From Pyrobaculum islandicum DSM 4184 (GTDB taxonomy: Archaea; Thermoproteota; Thermoprotei; Thermoproteales; Thermoproteaceae), in assembly GCF_000015205.1 (NCBI RefSeq), contig NC_008701.1:1367436-1431435 (forward strand): a stretch of 64,000 nucleotides of DNA, read 5' to 3'. Position numbers and translations under genes: made by a program. The notes beneath the pieces are model-generated. The model searched no databases and was not told the DNA's origin. It saw nothing but the letters and a program-made list of their open reading frames with translations. Numbering within the stretch: the stretch's first letter is position 1; every line of letters begins with the position of its first letter. This document shows, piece after piece, positions 51,385 through 58,748 of this stretch.

Positions 51385-51624
51385 CTATGGTGGTGTTTTT
51401 GCCTGTGTTTGTTGTGTTAGGCATTTTCTATCTACTGTTATTTTTCTGACTATCCAAGCTCTTTGGCTTATCTTTATTGGTTGTATTTCTTCGTTTATTA
51501 CCGTTAGTGGGTCGTAGTCTCTCGTTAGGACTGTGCACCTGCCCTTCTCTAGGCACTGTTTGGCTGCTTTGATCTCGGCTGGCTCGTTTTGGGCTAGTGC
51601 GTAGTCTAGGGCTAGCTCCCTCAT
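51385..51624 (-). CDS. Small uncharacterised protein
   Basis: 79 residues from the ATG at 51624: RELALDYALAQNEPAEIKAA, then KQCLEKGRCTVLTRDYDPLT. It has a helical start and a polar C-terminus. No family and no clear promoter. It sits in the AT-rich island downstream of the membrane protein genes on the same strand. It may be a short intact gene or a fragment. Confidence 0.4.
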   Translation of the reverse strand: MRELALDYALAQNEPAEIKAAKQCLEKGRCTVLTRDYDPLTVINEEIQPIKISQRAWIVRKITVDRKCLTQQTQAKTPP

Positions 51625-51697
51625 GATCGAAACCCACCTATAGCCACGGCTCTGTGCTCAGGCCTTGAGAAGTCAAGCACAAAAACAACGCCAACCC

Positions 51698-51877
51698 TCA
51701 AAAAGCCATAGTCAAGAGCGAGGCGAAAACTATACAGCAAAGCCCTAGCATCCCAACGCCAATACTCCCAAAATCAACCATCAAGAAATCGTAAAAACCA
51801 TTAACCAAGTCAGGAAGAGGCTCACGAGTCAACTCCCTAACACACCTAGCGTAGGCTCTGCGTAGTTTGGGGTTCAT
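51698..51877 (-). CDS. Small single-pass membrane protein
   Basis: A 59-residue protein starting at the ATG at 51877, overlapping the upstream stop by 4 nt. After a basic N-terminal half (NPKLRRAYARCVRELTREP) comes a hydrophobic segment GIGVGMLGLCCIVFASLLTM at the C-terminus. Its coupling to the upstream membrane gene suggests one complex. Function unknown. Confidence 0.5.
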   Translation of the reverse strand: MNPKLRRAYARCVRELTREPLPDLVNGFYDFLMVDFGSIGVGMLGLCCIVFASLLTMAF

Positions 51878-52432
51878 GGTGCTATTGCTTGGTATGTCTT
51901 TGATATTGCGTATGCAAGCCCTGCGGCTATTGCTGTTGTTAGGGCTAGTACTATTGCGGTGTGTATGCAGAAGCTTTGTAGTGTGGCTGCTGTGTCGAAG
52001 CATCCTGTGAGTGTGTTTCCAAGTGTTGGCAGTGCTTTTGCTATGTCCTGTGGTATTGAGCATTTTATGTTCGGCATCACGGTGTTCTCTACGTACTTCG
52101 CGAGTGCCACTAGTGTTATTGGGTATGTGAGCGCTATTGAAACTACGGCTGAGCCTATTGCTCTTGTTTTGTCTAGGATTAGCAGTGTTGCTCCGAGTCC
52201 CGCTATACGTTACTGCGTAGGTCATTACCTCTGTCAGTACTTTGAGTGTGTATGCTTCGAAGAGTGCTGTGTTTGCTACCCATTGGTAGTACTGTGTTGC
52301 TTGCATTAGGTATATGCCCAGTGGTGCTGTTACTGGTATTGCCTGTGCTATGAGCATGGCTGCGTATATCGACTTCATGCCGTCTGCCACTCTGTGCCAG
52401 AGTGTGTTGAATGTCTCAGTTGCTTTTAGCAA
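51874..52432 (-). pseudogene. Membrane protein, one frameshift
   Basis: The first frame (TTG at 52432) reads FNTLWHRVADGMKSIYAAML, then IPVTAPLGIYLMQATQYYQW and LFEAYTLKVLTEVMTYAVT. The second frame takes over near 52205 with AGLGATLLILDKTRAIGSAV, ALTYPITLVALAKYVEN and the helix IAAGLAYAISKTYQAIAP. Together they give about four membrane helices. It overlaps the CARF-like gene upstream and the small membrane gene downstream, so three genes form one operon. Confidence 0.55.
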
Positions 52433-53082
52433 ATCCCCTCGTGAACGGCTCTCACAATTTTTTCCTGGGGGCTTGTATAGTTTGGCTCGCTGATGTCTAT
52501 TACGTCGACTGTGGCGAGCCTCTCAAGCCCCCTTCTGAGGTGCTCGATGATTTTCGTCGGTGATGTGCCTGGTGGAACTCTCATGTCAAGCTCTGGCTCC
52601 GCGTAGTCAAGTACTACGTTTATCTTAGAGCCTCCTCTTATGACACCTGAGCCGATTTCGTGGGCTTTAGTCATCCTCATGTACACCTCGGCTGAGTTCT
52701 TAATGGCCGTGGATAGCTCGCTTGGGGTTTCCAACCTCTTGTTTAACTCCTCGATTAGGATTCTTCTTCTGGCGTTTGCGTTGGAGCGTGTGAGTAGGTT
52801 GACGTAGAGTATTGGCAGGTCTATCTGGACTATCCTCTCGGCGTGTTCTGCCGTGGTGTAGACTGCCTCTATTTTGGTGTTCCACAGCCTGACTGCCAGT
52901 AGCGCGGCGGTGTAGAGGCAGAGGGAGAGCGCTCTTACCTCTCCGCCTATGTCGAGGCAGTACTCGCCGTCTCTTTCGCTGAACAGCTCGGCGGCGTCGC
53001 CGACGCACTTCCAGAAGTCTTCGGGGTTTAGGGGGGCCTCCTCCAGCGCCGCCCTCCTCGCGTAGAGCCGCACTTCCTCCAC
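52426..53082 (-). CDS. CARF-like/winged-helix regulator or sensor, N-terminus truncated
   Basis: A 218-residue protein from GTG 53082. CLDIGGEVRALSLCLYTAAL followed by IEAVYTTAEHAERIVQIDLP matches the ligand-binding half of CARF domains as in Csa3. The segment RRRILIEELNKRLETPSELS, then VYMRMTKAHEIGSG, looks like a winged helix. The usual first strand (KIVLVTG) is found just upstream in another frame, near 53110-53125, so the true N-terminus is lost or a one-base shift near 53098 breaks it. CARF domains bind cyclic oligoadenylates, which the Cas10 here could make. Confidence 0.5.
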   Translation of the reverse strand: MEEVRLYARRAALEEAPLNPEDFWKCVGDAAELFSERDGEYCLDIGGEVRALSLCLYTAALLAVRLWNTKIEAVYTTAEHAERIVQIDLPILYVNLLTRSNANARRRILIEELNKRLETPSELSTAIKNSAEVYMRMTKAHEIGSGVIRGGSKINVVLDYAEPELDMRVPPGTSPTKIIEHLRRGLERLATVDVIDISEPNYTSPQEKIVRAVHEGIC

Positions 53083-53129
53083 GGCGTTTTTGTCCTCTAG
53101 TTTCCTGTCCAGTGACCAGGACGATTTTG

Positions 53130-53166
53130 TTTGTGATGCTGGCTAACGCGTTTGTGATGCTTGCTA
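53130..53166. repeat. 21-bp tandem duplication
   Basis: TTTGTGATGCTGGCTA (53130-53145) and TTTGTGATGCTTGCTA (53151-53166) match at 15 of 16 positions with a 21-nt period. It lies where the lost N-terminus of the CARF-like gene should be. Confidence 0.6.
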
Positions 53167-53317
53167 GGGAGCGTGTGGGAGGATGTGTCCGCCGGTGGTG
53201 AGGTTTGTCGGGAACCTTCTTTCTTTGTAACGCTCTGGGCGGTCCTGGCCGGCGGCCGTACCGCCTCACGGCGCCACCTGCTCCTGTGAAAATTGTTGAT
53301 TGTAAGTTATTATAACT

Positions 53318-54644
53318 GTGGATCAATTTTTTGATCGGGAGAGGGAGCTGGAGTGGCTTGAGGGGCTGTACCGTAGGCCGGAGGCTCAGCTGGTTGTTGT
53401 ATATGGGAGGCGGAGGATTGGGAAGACTGAGCTTTTGAGGCGGTTTGCGGCTGGGAAGAGGGCGGTGTATTTCTACTGCGAAAGGACGTCTGTGCGGGAG
53501 AACTTGGCTAGGCTGAGGGATGCCTTGGCGGCGGGGCTGGGGGCGTCTTATCTGCGGGGGGCGGCTTTTGAGGGGGGCGCTTTTTAGGGCTGTGGAGCCG
53601 CTTCTGAGGGGAAGCGGACGGTGCTGATCTTCGACGAGTTTCCCTACCTGGTTGACGTGGATCCGTCCGTGTTGAGCAGGTTTCAGCGTCTGTGGGACGA
53701 GGTTCTTTCTAGGACTGATTTCTGGTGCTCTGCGGCTCCAGCGTGTCTGTGATGGAGGGGGAGGTGCTGGGGTACAGGTCGCCTCTGTATGGGAGGAGGA
53801 CGGCCAGCTGGAAGCTGGGGGAGCTTCCCCTCTCCGCTGTGAAGTTCTTCTACCCGCGGCCGTGAGGGGCTCTACGTCTACGGCGTGGCGGGGGGCGTGC
53901 CGATGTATCTCAGGAGGTTCGACGCCTCTCTGCCCTTCTGGGAAAACGTCAGGAGGGAGTTCTTCACCAAGGGGGGCTTCCTCTACGAGGAGGCGGAGTT
54001 TCTCCTGCGGCAGGAGCTTAGGGAGCCGCGGAACTACTTCCTGGTCTTGAGGGCTATTGCAGACGGGAGGAGGAGGCTGGGGGAGATAGCCAGCGAGGCG
54101 GGGCTCGACAAGGCGGCTGCCTCCCGGTATCTGGCCACCCTGGAGCTCTTGGATCTTGTGGGGCACGAGGTTCCTGTGTTGGAGCCGCCCAAGGCGAGGA
54201 GGAGGCTCTACTTTATCCGGGATAACTACCTTGCCTTCTGGTTTGCCCACGTCCAGCCGCGTAGGGGGAGCAGGGGGCGGGCGAGGCGGCGCTTGAGGAG
54301 GCCTGGGGGCGGTTCCACCTCTACATGTCGCGGGTGTATGAGGAGGTGGCGCGGCGGGTGGTGCAGGCGCTTCACCCGGGCCGGCGGGTGGGGCGGCAGT
54401 GGGGGAGGGTGGGTAGGAGGACGTACGAGATCGATATTTTGGCCGTGGGGGAGGGGGATGCCTTCTACGGCGAGGTGAAGTGGTCTGACGGCGTGGACTG
54501 CCCCGGCGTCAAGAGGGAGCTGAGGGAGAGGGAGCTGGAGGGGGTCAGGGCAGAGGGGTTCTACGTCTTCGCGTTCGCGAGAAGGAGGCCGGCTACTTCG
54601 ACCTGGGGGATGTGGAGCGCCTCGTGGAGATGTACAGCATCTAG
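53318..54644 (+). pseudogene. Archaeal ATPase (DUF234 type), many frameshifts
   Basis: The N-terminus reads FFDRERELEWLEGLYRRPEA and VVVYGRRRIGKTELLRRFAA (P-loop). Further on, in other frames, come TVLIFDEFPYLVDVDPS (Walker B), a winged-helix part (RLGEIASEAGLDKAAASRYL) and the C-terminal nuclease-like DUF234 part (YEIDILAVGEGDAFYGEVKW). The piece ends at TAG 54642-54644. At least four indels separate these blocks, so the gene is dead. Relatives are abundant in Thermoproteales, with roles in mobile elements or TA-like modules. Confidence 0.75.
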
Positions 54645-55081
54645 GCCAGCTCCGGCGTTAGATACCATCTTATCCTCCAGGGCGGCCCGGCGAGGCAGAG
54701 GGCGGCTGAGTAGCGGAATTCCACGACGTCGGCCCCTAGGAGGAGGGCGGCGAGGCGGGCTAGGTGGGGGAGGTGGCCCACTATCATTGTGTCTTCGGCT
54801 ATGGCGTTTATACGCTGCGCCCAGGGGGCCGGGTCGTCGTTGGGGTTTAGGCCCTGTGCCTCCTCCAGCCTGGCGGGCTTGAGGGCCTCTGCGAAGATCT
54901 CGGCTGTCTGCCTCGCCCTCTTCTTCCCGCTGTGGTATATCGCGGCGATTTTCACGCCGGCTCTCGCCAGCGCCGCGGCCACTCTCCTCGTCTCGTCGGC
55001 CCCCTCGGGCGTCAAGCTCCTCTCGGGGTCTACGCTCTCGGGGTAGGCCTTGCCGTGTTGGACTAGGCAGAGGAGGGGCAT
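54641..55081 (-). CDS. SixA-like histidine phosphatase
   Basis: About 146 residues from the ATG at 55081 (PLLCLVQHGKAYPE). The phosphatase superfamily motif R-H-G appears as Q-H-G; the second His is in DTMIVGHLPHLARLAALLL. SLTPEGADETRRVAAALARA and IYHSGKKRARQTAEIFAEAL fit SixA-type phosphohistidine phosphatases, in which the first motif is often L-R-H-G. The Arg-to-Gln change may weaken activity, or reflect the subfamily. It overlaps the end of the ATPase pseudogene by 4 nt. Confidence 0.75.
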   Translation of the reverse strand: MPLLCLVQHGKAYPESVDPERSLTPEGADETRRVAAALARAGVKIAAIYHSGKKRARQTAEIFAEALKPARLEEAQGLNPNDDPAPWAQRINAIAEDTMIVGHLPHLARLAALLLGADVVEFRYSAALCLAGPPWRIRWYLTPELA

Positions 55082-55292
55082 GTCACTCCCCACTCCCTCC
55101 TTTTAATTCTTTTTCGGCGTCTCGCCGCCCCCTTCCCGGGGGGCGTCTGGTAGACGCGGCGGCTGTCTAGTCATGTGTTACCGGCGCCGATGGAGCCGTG
55201 GGCTGAGGCCCCGCGTCTTTGTGGCCTTCCGCTGGGCTTTGATTCTACAACGGCGGTGTGGGGTCCGGCGGCGTCTCTCGCGTGCCTGCCTT
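55082..55292. other. Short gap
   Basis: About 210 bp. No gene supported; plus-strand frames are Arg-rich without pattern. Confidence 0.4.
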
Positions 55293-55970
55293 CTAGGGCT
55301 TAGGCAGGGCGTGTCTCAGTTGTGGGGTCTTGTGCGCCTCTATGAGGCATATGTGGTCTAGGGGGGTTGTTGTGCAGGCTTTTATCTTTGGGGTGAGGCC
55401 GTGTTGGGCTAGTATTTTGGCGGCCTGCTTCATGTCGGTGAGTGTTGAGGCTGTGATGTAGAGTGTTCCCCCTGGCTTGAGTATGTGGGTTGCTTGGGCT
55501 GTGATTTCTCTTATGGCCTCTAGGTGGCGGCCGGCGCACCAGTTTTTGTCTTTTTCGTCTCTTGGGTCTAGGGGGAGGTAGGGTGGGTTTGCCGTAACTA
55601 CGTCGTAGGGGGCCGCGGCTAGTAGGGCTTTTCTTGTTGGGCAGATTGCGACTTTGTGCGCCACTCTGTTTATCTCTGCGTTGACTCTTGCCGTGGCGAG
55701 GGCTAGGGGGCTTATGTCGTAGGCGCACACTGTCTCTACCTGGGGGCTTTTGGCTAGGGCTATGGCTATGGCGCCTGAGCCTGTGCCTAAGTCGGCTACT
55801 CTGCCTCTGGCGTCTATGTGGCTTATGGCGAGGGCTGTTGATACGGCGAAGACGGGGTTGAAGACGCCGCGTGGGATGTAGAGCGCCATGTCTCTAAATC
55901 TATACACCGCGGCTGGCGATGCGGCGTGTAAAATACGGAGGGCGGCTCTGGCTATCTCTGCGCGTAGCAC
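55293..55970 (-). CDS. HemK/PrmC-like N5-glutamine methyltransferase
   Basis: A 225-residue Rossmann methyltransferase with VADLGTGSGAIAIALAKSP (SAM motif I), VCAYDISPLALATARVNAE (motif II) and VTANPPYLPLDP. NPPY is the catalytic motif that methylates glutamine, in archaea probably the GGQ glutamine of release factor aRF1. LKPGGTLYITAST closes the core. The start is the ATG at 55970. It is monocistronic as far as can be seen. Confidence 0.85.
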   Translation of the reverse strand: MLRAEIARAALRILHAASPAAVYRFRDMALYIPRGVFNPVFAVSTALAISHIDARGRVADLGTGSGAIAIALAKSPQVETVCAYDISPLALATARVNAEINRVAHKVAICPTRKALLAAAPYDVVTANPPYLPLDPRDEKDKNWCAGRHLEAIREITAQATHILKPGGTLYITASTLTDMKQAAKILAQHGLTPKIKACTTTPLDHICLIEAHKTPQLRHALPKP

Positions 55971-56015
55971 ATATATCTACCACTTCTTATATTTGTGGCT
56001 TGTGGCGAGGCGGAG

Positions 56016-56330
56016 GTGGTCAATACGCTGAGGGTTAGGCTCGGCTGCTCTGGGGGGTCTCCCATCGACCTGGGGTTTGCGAAGGTGGTGCCCGACTTGG
56101 TGTGTGGGGGTGTGCCGGTGGAGGTGGAGTGCCTCTCTAGCTTCTACTGTGGGGTGGGGCAGGCCCTGGCATATCTCTACGGGGTGGGGAGGGCGGCTCT
56201 TGTCCTCATCGCAGACGAGCCGCGGCCTGGCCTTAGGGATTTCCTGGGGTGGCTTTCGCAGCTCTTGGACGTATATCTCTACGTGGGGGGTGAGCTTATT
56301 CCACTTGGTAGGGCGCGTTGGCTTTTATGA
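56016..56330 (+). CDS. Small PD-(D/E)XK-like protein of unknown function
   Basis: About 104 residues starting at GTG 56016, with TTATATTT at 55988-55995 the correct distance upstream; GTG 55995 is the longer alternative. VVPDLVCGGVPVEVECLSSF, then YCGVGQALAYLYGVGRAALV and LIADEPRPGLRDFLGWLS, resembles the core of the restriction-like fold (P-D...E-x-E with a helix carrying Q). The usual Lys is absent, so nuclease activity is doubtful. The gene overlaps the converging ParA-like gene. Confidence 0.55.
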   Translation: MVNTLRVRLGCSGGSPIDLGFAKVVPDLVCGGVPVEVECLSSFYCGVGQALAYLYGVGRAALVLIADEPRPGLRDFLGWLSQLLDVYLYVGGELIPLGRARWLL

Positions 56331-57210
56331 ACTCCGTTAGGCTCTCCATATACGCCGTGAACTGGGCCTTTATCGCCTTGTTGTTACTTTTCAGGGGGTG
56401 TCCGCTCTTTTGGTACTCCTCGGCGCCTAGGTCGTTTCTGAGCTTAAAGCCGTAGAAGGGGGTTTGGACTTCCCCGTAGTAGTAGTCGGCTTTGTCGTTG
56501 CGTATTACTGTGATGCCCGGGTACCTCTCGGCGAGGGTCTTGTAGAGGGTGTTCCACTCCCGTTCTATGTCTGCTACTTTGGTTGTCCTTATCTGGTTTA
56601 GGAGCACGGCGACGTATTTCTCTGGCTCTGGGATGGAGAAGTGGCGTTTGAGCATGGCGAATATCCTGTCTAGGAGTAGGGCTGTCTTCTCCCTCTCGGG
56701 CCCTCCGGGCCTCGTGAGGGCTATGTAGAAGGGGGTGAACATCACGACCATGGGGAAGTGCGGATACAGCCAGTTGGGGGAGTCTACGATTATGTAGTCG
56801 AAGTCCTCTTTTATCGGAGCTATTAACTCGTCGAGTAATATTTCCCACTTGGGCGTCGAAAATATCTCCATTGTTAAATCGTTGAGATTTCCGCCTGGCA
56901 GTATGTAAAACACGGCGTCTAGCCCCCTCACTTTATGTTTATGTAGACACTGTTTGACGTCTCTTATGTTGCGCGTCCTCCCGAGTCTATAGTCTAGGAG
57001 TTCTTTCATCAACGTCTTGATGTCGCAGTTCTCCTCTACGTTTTTGACTGTCCAGAGAGTTGCTGTGGCTGAAGAGTCTAGGTCTATTAGAAGCACTCTC
57101 TTCCCCCGCGCCGCTAGAGCGCCGGCTGTTAATATGGCAAAGGTTGTTTTTCCAACGCCTCCTGAGGCAGAGATAAAACTTAACGTGTGCATAATAATAT
57201 TTTTAGCCAT
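56296..57210 (-). CDS. ParA/MinD-like ATPase
   Basis: A 304-residue ATPase with ISASGGVGKTTFAILTAGAL. The deviant Walker A normally reads K-G-G-V-G-K-T, but the signature lysine is replaced by Ser here. LIDLDSSATATLWTVKN (A') and DFDYIIVDSPNWLYPHFPM (Walker B) follow. ParA proteins dimerise on ATP to move DNA or protein cargo. No ParB is visible. Start at the ATG at 57210 or the one at 57192. Its 3' end overlaps the small gene at 56016-56330 by 35 nt. Confidence 0.78.
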   Translation of the reverse strand: MAKNIIMHTLSFISASGGVGKTTFAILTAGALAARGKRVLLIDLDSSATATLWTVKNVEENCDIKTLMKELLDYRLGRTRNIRDVKQCLHKHKVRGLDAVFYILPGGNLNDLTMEIFSTPKWEILLDELIAPIKEDFDYIIVDSPNWLYPHFPMVVMFTPFYIALTRPGGPEREKTALLLDRIFAMLKRHFSIPEPEKYVAVLLNQIRTTKVADIEREWNTLYKTLAERYPGITVIRNDKADYYYGEVQTPFYGFKLRNDLGAEEYQKSGHPLKSNNKAIKAQFTAYMESLTEFIKANAPYQVE

Positions 57211-57545
57211 TATTTAATATTTTTACCTCTAGTCATTCTAAGCCCGCCTTAGTTCTTTTTAGGTGGCGTGGGTTTTCTCAAGAGCCGTGGAGTCTCTGCA
57301 GAGTGGCTTGGCTTCCGCCTCCGGCGGTCCTCGGCGTCTGGGTGGCGCGTCTGGACGTAGTGCTCATCTCCTCACGTCCTCCTCTGTGGGGGCGCCTGTG
57401 GCTTTTTCCAACAGCGATAGGAGCTCTGACGTGGAGTGCGTTGTCGGCTTGGAGCCGGTTGGCTTTACCGACGGAGGGGGGCTCCGTGGTAACGACTTTT
57501 GAAGTCTCTGTAAAGTTTATAAAACGGAAAAATTCAGAAGACCAA
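57211..57545. other. Gap without recognised gene
   Basis: About 335 bp between the ParA-like gene and tRNA-Arg. Plus-strand frames are Ser/Gly-rich without domain pattern. TTTATAAA near 57518-57525 lies about 25 nt upstream of the tRNA and is probably its promoter. Confidence 0.45.
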
Positions 57546-57643
57546 GGGCCCGTAGCTCAGCCTGGATAGAGCGGCGGAGGACCACAGGTCCGCCGAACCT
57601 TCTAAGCCGTAGGTCGTGGGTTCAAATCCCATCGGGCCCGCCA
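57546..57643 (+). tRNA. tRNA-Arg (TCT) with 20-nt intron, CCA encoded
   Basis: The acceptor GGGCCCG (57546-57552) pairs with CGGGCCC (57633-57639), G73 at 57640 and CCA at 57641-57643. D arm and T arm (loop TTCAAAT) are complete. The intron is 57578-57597, between positions 30 and 31 inside the anticodon stem. Splicing restores the stem GCGGC/GCCGT around loop CTTCTAA with anticodon TCT (57601-57603). The junction forms a clean bulge-helix-bulge: helix CGGC/GCCG with bulges GGA and AAC, cut after the second base. Confidence 0.92.
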
Positions 57644-57667
57644 CAAGTCTTGATAGAAAAGACTAAA

Positions 57668-57860
57668 CAACCCGTTTTCCGATAACCATCACACTTTAAC
57701 CTCGTAAGTTTCTTCACTTATGAACCCATCGGCCTTGGGGACCCGGCCGATTGCTACATTTGCCGAGCCCATCCGCCTGGGCACGGCCGGGCCCCCCGCC
57801 CCGCCCACCAGGGCGTCTGGCGGAGGCGAGTCCCGAGTCCCCGGGGAAGGCCGGCACCGT
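57668..57860 (+). mobile_element. Orphan right end/omega-RNA copy of the TnpB element
   Basis: Read on the plus strand it begins with the last codons of the tnpB at 28690 (the stretch ending ACCTCGTAAG is shared). It then continues through the same GC-rich structured right end as 28525-28690: CCGCCAGACGCCCT, GGGCGGGGCGG and CGGCCGTGCCC in reverse complement. No tnpB body or left end remains. It starts about 25 nt after tRNA-Arg. It could still be transcribed from the tRNA side and load into the intact TnpB elsewhere in the window. Confidence 0.65.
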
Positions 57861-57914
57861 GAGGGGACACAATATACACCGTATATTTTTAAATACTGGA
57901 CGTTTCTTTGTGCT

Positions 57915-58019
57915 ATGGAAGAGAAGACTGAAGAGAAGACGAAAGAAGAGAAGAAGGGTATGAAGGTGATAAAGACGTACGAAACTACGAGAATAATGGT
58001 TAAGGTAGGTATTTTCTAA
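57915..58019 (+). CDS. Small lysine/glutamate-rich protein
   Basis: 34 residues from ATG 57915: EEKTEEKTKEEKKGMKVIKT, then YETTRIMVKVGIF. An ATATTTTTAAATA box at about 57882-57894 lies about 25 nt upstream, giving good promoter support for such a short gene. It lies just beyond the TnpB right-end copy. Function unknown; the first half is disordered and highly charged. Confidence 0.45.
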   Translation: MEEKTEEKTKEEKKGMKVIKTYETTRIMVKVGIF

Positions 58020-58030
58020 ATTAAAGTTTT

Positions 58031-58384
58031 TTAGAAGTTGTTGGGTTTTGCCGTCGGGATTTCTACTATATAGTCTATCTCGGCGCCGTCTATGACGATT
58101 TTTATATGTCTCTTTCTAGTCTTGAGTTCTCTTTTTGGCTTGAATATGACTGTGTAGCTTCCGTCGGGGTTCTGTTGGTATGACTCGACTGTCCACTCCT
58201 CTCCGACGCATTCGCTGTACATACTGGCGAAGTCTTCGAAGTAGTCTATGGTGCCGCAGGTGTAGCACATGTTTCCGTGGAATCTCGCCGTTATGACTCC
58301 CTGTTCTGTCTGTAGTATGTCTACTAGAGCCTCTGTTCCAAATACTGTTCTAAACTTCTCTATGGTTTCTTTTAGACAGTCCAT
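58031..58384 (-). CDS. Uncharacterised protein with a C-x-x-C motif
   Basis: A 117-residue protein. The centre has HGNMCYTCGTIDYFEDFASM, a possible metal site. The second half looks like beta strands (SYTVIFKPKRELKTRKRHIK, IVIDGAEIDYIVEIPTAK). A helical start KETIEKFRTVFGTEALVDIL precedes it. Not recognised. It lies just downstream of the winged-helix gene on the same strand and may share its transcript. Confidence 0.65.
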   Translation of the reverse strand: MDCLKETIEKFRTVFGTEALVDILQTEQGVITARFHGNMCYTCGTIDYFEDFASMYSECVGEEWTVESYQQNPDGSYTVIFKPKRELKTRKRHIKIVIDGAEIDYIVEIPTAKPNNF

Positions 58385-58414
58385 GGAGGCAAATCTATTT
58401 CTGTTTTTATGTCT

Positions 58415-58708
58415 TTATTGCTCTGTGACGTACGGCATTAGACATTCGACGAGTTTTCTGCCTTTGTCTGTGATTCTGACGAAAGTCTTTATGTCTAGGC
58501 GTTTTCTCTGGACGAGGCCTAGTTTTTCTAGTCTGAGCGCCGCCATGTAGAAGGAGGAGCCTAGGTAGCCGTAGTCGAGGGTGTCTATGAAGTCTGCCCA
58601 TTTTATCCTCTGGTTTACGAAGTAGAGGACGAAGAGGACGCGGAAGCCGTCGTACCTCACTGTGTGTAGGAATTTGTCTAGTTTTTCAAGTACGGCGCGT
58701 TCGTCCAT
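58415..58708 (-). CDS. Winged-helix DNA-binding protein
   Basis: A 97-residue protein with a wHTH pattern: FRVLFVLYFVNQRIKWADFI, then LGSSFYMAALRLEKLGLVQR (recognition helix) and the wing RLDIKTFVRITDKGRKLVE. Similar to archaeal MarR/PadR-type single-domain regulators. It is the first gene of a possible two-gene unit with the C-x-x-C protein. Targets unknown. Confidence 0.75.
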   Translation of the reverse strand: MDERAVLEKLDKFLHTVRYDGFRVLFVLYFVNQRIKWADFIDTLDYGYLGSSFYMAALRLEKLGLVQRKRLDIKTFVRITDKGRKLVECLMPYVTEQ

Positions 58709-58748
58709 ATCTATATCTACGTCTCTTTTTTATAGGCTTTGTATATTT

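Noticed and set aside
52700-54250. A 516-codon minus-strand reading frame
   Set aside because: Pro/Arg-rich without any domain; it is antisense to the ATPase pseudogene and the upstream part of the CARF-like gene.
57263-57502. A 79-codon Ser/Gly-rich gene between the ParA-like gene and tRNA-Arg
   Set aside because: Low-complexity composition, no domain and no convincing promoter.
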